Positions 60,502 through 64,000 of a stretch of DNA of 64,000 bases are shown here, piece by piece (the first letter of the stretch is position 1; each line of letters begins with the position of its first letter). The DNA lies in assembly GCA_030650395.1 (NCBI GenBank), contig JAUSDY010000078.1, positions 1-64,000 of the forward strand, read 5' to 3'. Below the pieces are notes generated by a model, which was not told the DNA's origin, ran no database searches, and saw only the letters and a list, made by a program, of their open reading frames with translations. This DNA is from Acidobacteriota bacterium (GTDB taxonomy: Bacteria; Acidobacteriota; Vicinamibacteria; Vicinamibacterales; UBA2999). The position numbers and the translations under genes are program-made.

Positions 60502-61308
60502 TCAGGCGAAGACCGGCAGCGCATCGGCGGACGGGAAGACGCCCTCGCGCTGGCCCCACTCAAGGATCCGCCGCACGGCGCCCTCGTCCAGCGCGAGCGT
60601 GTACTCGTTCACGTACAGCCGGATGTGCCGCGCCGCGACCTCAGGATCCATTTCCTGCGCGTGCGCCGCGACGTACTCCCGGCTGGCGTCGGGATGCGCG
60701 AAGGCATATTCGACGCTGGCGCGAAGTGCCTGATCCACGACGGGCGCCAGCCGTGGCGCCAGGTCCCTGCGAATGGCGATGGCCGCCAGGGGCAGCGGAC
60801 AGTGCATCCGCTCCTCCCAGACGCTGCCCAGGTCGGTCAGCAGCGTTAGTCCCTTCGCCTGATAGGTAAACCGGCCCTCGTGGATTAGCACTCCGCAGTC
60901 GGCATCGCCTCGCAGCACGGCGTCTTCGATCTGATCGAACCGCATCGCCACGGTGTCGAACCGGCCAAGCAGCCGTAACAACAGCGCGGCGGTCGTCCGC
61001 TCGCCCGGAATCGCGATGCGGCCGCCAATCGCGCGTGGCGACCGCGCGACGATGATCGGGCCGACACCGAAACCCGCGGCGCCGCCGGCACGCAGCAGCA
61101 CGAAACGATCGCGCAGGTGGCCATAGGCCGCCATCGACACCTTGGTGACTTCCGCCGCGTCGGTGGCGGCGCGGATGTTGAGGGCCTCGATGTCATCGAG
61201 GTGCGGCGTGACAGGCAAGCCGGGAACGAGGCCGTGCACGAGCGCGTGAAAGGCGAACGTGTCGTTCGGGCAGGGTGAAAACGCGAAGTTTACCGCCGGG
61301 CGATCCAC
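60502..61308 (-). CDS. mqnD: 1,4-dihydroxy-6-naphthoate synthase
   Basis: 268 residues. NFAFSPCPNDTFAFHALVHG is the signature N-terminus of MqnD; VTKVSMAAYGHLRDRFVLL, GPIIVARSPRAIGGRIAIPG, FDQIEDAVLRGDADCGVLIHEG and the C-terminal RHIRLYVNEYTLALDEGAVR complete the periplasmic-binding-protein-like fold. It converts cyclic dehypoxanthinyl futalosine to dihydroxynaphthoate in the futalosine menaquinone route. GTG 61308 overlaps the stop of mqnB by 19 bases; the two form an operon. A fragment of a second copy lies at 57335. Confidence 0.95.
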   Translation of the reverse strand: MDRPAVNFAFSPCPNDTFAFHALVHGLVPGLPVTPHLDDIEALNIRAATDAAEVTKVSMAAYGHLRDRFVLLRAGGAAGFGVGPIIVARSPRAIGGRIAIPGERTTAALLLRLLGRFDTVAMRFDQIEDAVLRGDADCGVLIHEGRFTYQAKGLTLLTDLGSVWEERMHCPLPLAAIAIRRDLAPRLAPVVDQALRASVEYAFAHPDASREYVAAHAQEMDPEVAARHIRLYVNEYTLALDEGAVRRILEWGQREGVFPSADALPVFA

Positions 61309-61919
61309 GCGAGCACGGCCTCCTGCGCGAGGGCGGCAGCCTCTTTGATCCGCCACGTGCTGGTATCGCGATCGGTCACGAGGTTGCTGATCCCGCGCAC
61401 TTCGCCAACCGGCACGCCGTGCAAGTGCGCGACATGCGCCACCGCCGCGCCCTCCATGTTCTCGACCGCGCCACCGGTGCGGGACTCGATCGCGCGAGCG
61501 GCCGCATCAGTACCCGTGCAGGTCGTCATCGTCACGAACTTCACGCGGCGATTCGATGGGAACACCTGCATCGGCAGATCGTTGTACAGCGCGACGGGAG
61601 ATGCCACGACGGGAAAACCGAGCGCCTTCATGTCGAGAAACCCTGCGGGACTCGCCGCGCCCAGATCGCCGTAGCACTCGGTTTCAGCACAGGCGACGTC
61701 GCCGATGCGAAGGCCCGATCCCGGGTAGGCGCCGCCAACTCCGCATACGACGATCGCGCCAGGCGTCTCGCGGGCCAGGACAAGTGTGACGGCGTGCGCG
61801 GCATTTACCGGACCGACACCCATGCGGACGATCCGCGTGGTCGCGTCAGCGCCTAAACGATCCTGAAGGATGACGCCTTCGAGTTCGGTAGCGACGCACA
61901 GCAGCAGGTCGATCGCCAA
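61290..61919 (-). CDS. mqnB: Futalosine hydrolase
   Basis: 209 residues. LLLCVATELEG, then MGVGPVNAAHAVTLVLAR, VVCGVGGAYPGSGLRIGDVA and NMEGAAVAHVAHLHGVPVGE (ME-x-A active-site Glu) and GISNLVTDRDTSTW identify a purine-nucleoside-phosphorylase/MTAN-like fold of the MqnB branch, which releases hypoxanthine (or adenine) from futalosine. TTG 61919 gives the family N-terminus; GTG 61982 adds 21 residues. Directly upstream in transcription of mqnD. Confidence 0.92.
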   Translation of the reverse strand: MAIDLLLCVATELEGVILQDRLGADATTRIVRMGVGPVNAAHAVTLVLARETPGAIVVCGVGGAYPGSGLRIGDVACAETECYGDLGAASPAGFLDMKALGFPVVASPVALYNDLPMQVFPSNRRVKFVTMTTCTGTDAAARAIESRTGGAVENMEGAAVAHVAHLHGVPVGEVRGISNLVTDRDTSTWRIKEAAALAQEAVLAWIARR

Positions 61920-62049
61920 TGAGTATAAGGATACTTGAGGGCTTCGGGGCTGCGTACTGAAACAGTTGATGCCCGAGACCACCCTCGAGCCGCGTCACAA
62001 TCACTCACTGAGTTTAGTCGCCCACGACGTTGTTCGTGGCGGGCGTTGT

Positions 62050-62231
62050 GCGGAGAGGTATCTCCCAGCGTTCGCTCTCGCTCGGCGGTCAAATCTTCCT
62101 CGCCGCATTAATCGCCCCAGCGATGGACGCGCCAAAGACGGCAAGGCGCCTGCGTAGGCTTCGGTCGATTTGACGACGGGATGCTGGTGTCGCCTCGCTC
62201 GAACGCTCACGCCGGGAGACACCTCTCCGCG
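62050..62231. repeat. 184-bp MITE-like element, copy 2 (inverted)
   Basis: Ends GCGGAGAGGTATCTCCCAGC and GCCGGGAGACACCTCTCCGC. Taken as its reverse complement, it follows copy 1 at 10948-11131 base for base in most places, including GACGGCAAGGCGCCTGCGTA versus the matching interior of copy 1. It lies upstream of mqnB. No coding potential. Confidence 0.8.
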
Positions 62232-62408
62232 CACGCCCGCGCACCGTTACTGGACTCGCCGCCGGAGGGCGCGTTAGCGCGACGAGAGGTTGATTTGAGA
62301 AAAAGCGGTGAGCTTACGTGGCGCTTCATGAGCTGGGCCCAACGCTTTTTGCTCAAAGCAACTTCTCGTCGCGTAGCGGGGCCGGCTGCCACCGCGAACG
62401 AGTCTGTG
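62232..62408. other. Intergenic stretch with one strong hairpin
   Basis: TTTGAGAAAAAGCG (from ~62295) pairs with CGCTTTTTGCTCAAA (to ~62356) around a 33-base loop. It may be a terminator for the minus-strand gene ending at 62409 or an edge of the neighbouring element. Nothing else supported. Confidence 0.45.
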
Positions 62409-62900
62409 TCACTGCGTGCAGCGAGGGGCGGCGATGTTCATGCCTTGCATCAACATCGCGCGGTAGTCGGCAATCTCCTGCTCGCATTTACTCTTCTTGC
62501 TCTTCTCCCACAACTTCAAGCCGGCCCACCACGCCAGGGCGGAGATCGGCGCCGCCTGCTGGCGGTAGATCTGCGGCGTCAGGAAGTCGATGATCTGCCG
62601 ATGCGTCGGCGCGCTGTTGGGGGCGTCGCCGTGCAGGATGTCGACGTCTTTGAGGAGATCGATGCGAGGCGCGAAGCCGTAGACCTGTACCGCAAACTCG
62701 ATGCGCAGCGGCGTGGTTGATTGCTTTTCCCTGGATTCTGAAACGCGCAGGCCCTTCTGGATGCGCGCGAGCGAGACGCCAAGCTTGGTGGCGTCAATCG
62801 CCGTCGGCTGATCCGCCGGCGCGGGCCTGGCTTCGCTGTCCTGGGCCCACGCAGGCGCGGAGGCGCTCAGGACCAGCAACAGCAGAGCGAGGGCCCGCAT
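62409..62900 (-). CDS. Hypothetical secreted protein
   Basis: 163 residues. Signal peptide MRALALLLLVLSASAPAWAQ. The mature part includes VSLARIQKGLRVSESREKQS, LRIEFAVQVYGFAPRIDLLK, PTHRQIIDFLTPQIYRQQ and a weak membrane-like helix (ISALAWWAGLKLW), ending in a Cys-containing tail. No family recognised. ATG 62900 (alternative 62909). It sits between the mqn and suf genes and faces the same way. Confidence 0.72.
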   Translation of the reverse strand: MRALALLLLVLSASAPAWAQDSEARPAPADQPTAIDATKLGVSLARIQKGLRVSESREKQSTTPLRIEFAVQVYGFAPRIDLLKDVDILHGDAPNSAPTHRQIIDFLTPQIYRQQAAPISALAWWAGLKLWEKSKKSKCEQEIADYRAMLMQGMNIAAPRCTQ

Positions 62901-62924
62901 AACAGCCATTATGACGTTGCTGAG

Positions 62925-62997
62925 GGCTTGAGGGCTTGGGGACCTGAGGACTTGAGCCGGCCAAGCCCTAAAGCCCTTAAGCCCCCAAGCCCTGGGG
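62925..62997. repeat. Inverted word repeat AGGGCTTG/CAAGCCCT, site 2
   Basis: GAGGGCTTGAGGGCTTGGGG, ACCTGAGGACTTGAGC, then GGCCAAGCCCTAAAGCCCTT and AAGCCCCCAAGCCC. The arms pair. It begins nine bases after the sufT stop on the minus strand. Same family as 36610-36690. Confidence 0.75.
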
Positions 62998-63002
62998 TGC
63001 AG

Positions 63003-63410
63003 CTAGAGCATCCCGAGCTGGAGCTTGGCCGCGTCCGACATCCGGTCGCGGTCCCAGGGCGGGTCCCACACGACCTCGACCTTCGCATCGGTCGCGCCGG
63101 GCACGCTCTTGGCCTTGTCACGCACCTCGACCGGCAGCGACTGCGCCGCGGGACATGCCGGCGCCGTCAGCGTCATCTTGACGCCGACCATGCCGGCCGC
63201 GTCGACGACCACGTCGTAGATCAGCCCCAGCTCGTAGATGTTCACGGGGATCTCGGGGTCGAAGACGGTCTTGAGCGCCTCGATCACGAGCGGGCGGATC
63301 TCGTCGGTCTTGGCGGGGTCCACCGCGATGCCGGCGAGCGATTCGCTCACCGCGTTAGCGGGGCTGTCTTCGGGAAGACCACCAGTTGTCATCATAGGCA
63401 GTAACGTCAT
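63003..63410 (-). CDS. sufT: SufT/MIP18-family Fe-S assembly protein
   Basis: 135 residues. VIEALKTVFDPEIPVNIYEL, then GLIYDVVVDAAGMVGVKMTL, TAPACPAAQSLP (conserved Cys) and VEVVWDPPWDRDRMSDAAK are the DUF59/MIP18 hallmarks. SufT helps mature [4Fe-4S] proteins. ATG 63410 overlaps the TGA of sufU (ATGA); ATG 63395 is a second option. The sufU-sufT order is typical of the end of suf operons, whose earlier genes should lie beyond 64 kb. Confidence 0.92.
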   Translation of the reverse strand: MTLLPMMTTGGLPEDSPANAVSESLAGIAVDPAKTDEIRPLVIEALKTVFDPEIPVNIYELGLIYDVVVDAAGMVGVKMTLTAPACPAAQSLPVEVRDKAKSVPGATDAKVEVVWDPPWDRDRMSDAAKLQLGML

Positions 63411-63880
63411 TCCGTCGAAACGGGCGCGGCGGTGTCGCCTGCCCTGAGCGCAGTCGAAGGGTGCGCCACCGCGGCCTTCATGGTGTGCCACGCCAGGCTC
63501 GCGCACTTGATCCGCGCGGGAAACTCGCGCACGCCGGCCAGCACCGACAGCTTGCCGAGGTCGGCGGTCGGCCCGGCATGATCCGAGGTGATCATCGCCT
63601 GGAACTTGTCGAACAGCTCGCGTGCCTGCTCGACGGTCTTGCCCTTGAGCGCCTCGGTCATCAGCGACGCCGACGCCTTCGAGATCGCGCAGCCGGAACC
63701 CTGGAACGCCACGTCCTTGATCACGTCGCCGTCGAGCGTCACGTACAACGTGAGGCGATCGCCGCACAGCGGGTTGTAGCCCTCCTGCGTGGCGGTCGGC
63801 GCGTCGATGGCGCGGAAGTTTCTCGGCCGGCGATTGTGGTCGAGGATGACTTCCTGGTAGAGCTCGTTGACTTGGGACAT
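63407..63880 (-). CDS. sufU: Fe-S cluster assembly scaffold/sulfur transfer protein SufU
   Basis: 157 residues. MSQVNELYQEVILDHNRRPR, then NPLCGDRLTLYV, FQGSGCAISKASASLMTEAL and RIKCASLAWHTMKAAV. The three Cys plus the Asp of CGD bind zinc in SufU, which shuttles sulfur from SufS. The C-terminal tail AHPSTALRAGD is read from a genomic repeat (CCTGCCCTGAGCGCAGTCGA, then AGGG), so the gene end was rebuilt by a repeat. Start ATG 63880 has no strong ribosome binding site; an ATG five codons upstream at 63895 is repeat-derived. Confidence 0.93.
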   Translation of the reverse strand: MSQVNELYQEVILDHNRRPRNFRAIDAPTATQEGYNPLCGDRLTLYVTLDGDVIKDVAFQGSGCAISKASASLMTEALKGKTVEQARELFDKFQAMITSDHAGPTADLGKLSVLAGVREFPARIKCASLAWHTMKAAVAHPSTALRAGDTAAPVSTE

Positions 63881-63892
63881 TTGTTTCGACTG

Positions 63893-63979
63893 CAATCGCG
63901 GAACTAAAGTTCCGCGCTACATGAACCACACGCTACGACCTTCGCGATCGTGTAGCGCGGAACTTTAGTTCCGCGATTA
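63893..63979. repeat. Pair of inverted GCGGAACTAAAGTTCCGC repeats
   Basis: Two copies (63897-63914 and 63958-63975) with their flanking words CAATCGCGGAAC...CGCTAC and GTAGCGCGGAAC...GCGATTA face each other, so the whole 87-base segment is itself a larger palindrome with two smaller ones inside. It lies just upstream of sufU. Confidence 0.85.
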
Positions 63980-64000
63980 ATCACGCGAATACCTCACGCA

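Overview
The window reads as one stretch of a high-GC, Gram-negative-type bacterial chromosome. The style fits Acidobacteriota of the Vicinamibacteria type, but this is inferred from gene content and not proven. The indicators are many PQQ/beta-propeller dehydrogenases, TonB receptors with an N-terminal carboxypeptidase-regulatory domain, a Ser/Thr kinase of the family common there, futalosine-route menaquinone genes, secreted TPR and cytochrome proteins, and intergenic spaces packed with short 'word' repeats. Two tRNA genes (Ser-CGA, Arg-ACG) and a cobalamin riboswitch are present. No rRNA, CRISPR array, integrase or intact transposon was seen.

Layout. 1-1.2 kb: end of a hybrid histidine kinase. 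1.5-3.6 kb: PIN-type toxin-antitoxin pair, then a scar where an ArdC-like 3' fragment abuts a 3'-truncated Ser/Thr kinase. 3.8-9.2 kb: an accessory island between a 3' end of ssrA (tmRNA) and a tRNA-Ser gene. It is read mostly on the minus strand as a chain of overlapping genes: an AlpA-like regulator, several phage-type small proteins, a broken phage adenine methyltransferase, a Zn-ribbon protein and two paralogous terminase small subunits, with no large terminase or structural gene. 9.3-20.1 kb: alpha/beta hydrolase, IorA/IorB-like molybdenum hydroxylase, lipocalin-like protein, gluzincin peptidase, VapBC pair, polysaccharide deacetylase, zeta-like toxin with partner, sugar dehydrogenase, tadA. 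20.2-28.6 kb: secreted TPR protein, small membrane protein, PQQ dehydrogenase, hypothetical proteins, phosphoribosyltransferase, EF-hand protein, tRNA-Arg. 28.8-38.3 kb: GH3 glycosidase, moaB-moeA, membrane protein, porin, superoxide dismutase, nadA, mqnE, YjbQ. 38.4-46.1 kb: riboswitch-controlled B12 uptake operon (btuB-D-C-F), PP-loop ATPase, second cobalamin-binding protein, SurA/PpiC-like lipoprotein. 46.2-57.3 kb: a 1085-residue cytochrome/dehydrogenase/monooxygenase-like/TPR fusion, a decayed TonB receptor, a cytochrome-monooxygenase-like cluster and an MFS transporter. 57.3-60.3 kb: mosaic of gene fragments, an AbiEii-type toxin pair and IS91-type remnants. 60.5-63.9 kb: mqnD-mqnB, a secreted protein and sufT-sufU.

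Metabolic links. Menaquinone is made by the futalosine route (mqnE, mqnD and mqnB are all here). Molybdenum-cofactor genes (moaB, moeA) could serve the IorAB-like hydroxylase. Several secreted dehydrogenases would feed electrons to a quinone/cytochrome chain. B12 import is under riboswitch control.

The most unusual signals are (1) the AlpA plus twin-TerS island, which resembles a phage satellite; (2) dispersed repeats that have become gene parts: an inverted 'cacgaag...cttcgtg' repeat encodes the charged and hydrophobic parts of two Sec signal peptides, and three other repeat families supply the stop codon of at least five genes; (3) the 1085-residue fusion; (4) a tRNA-Ser internal fragment duplicated 8 kb away in opposite orientation.
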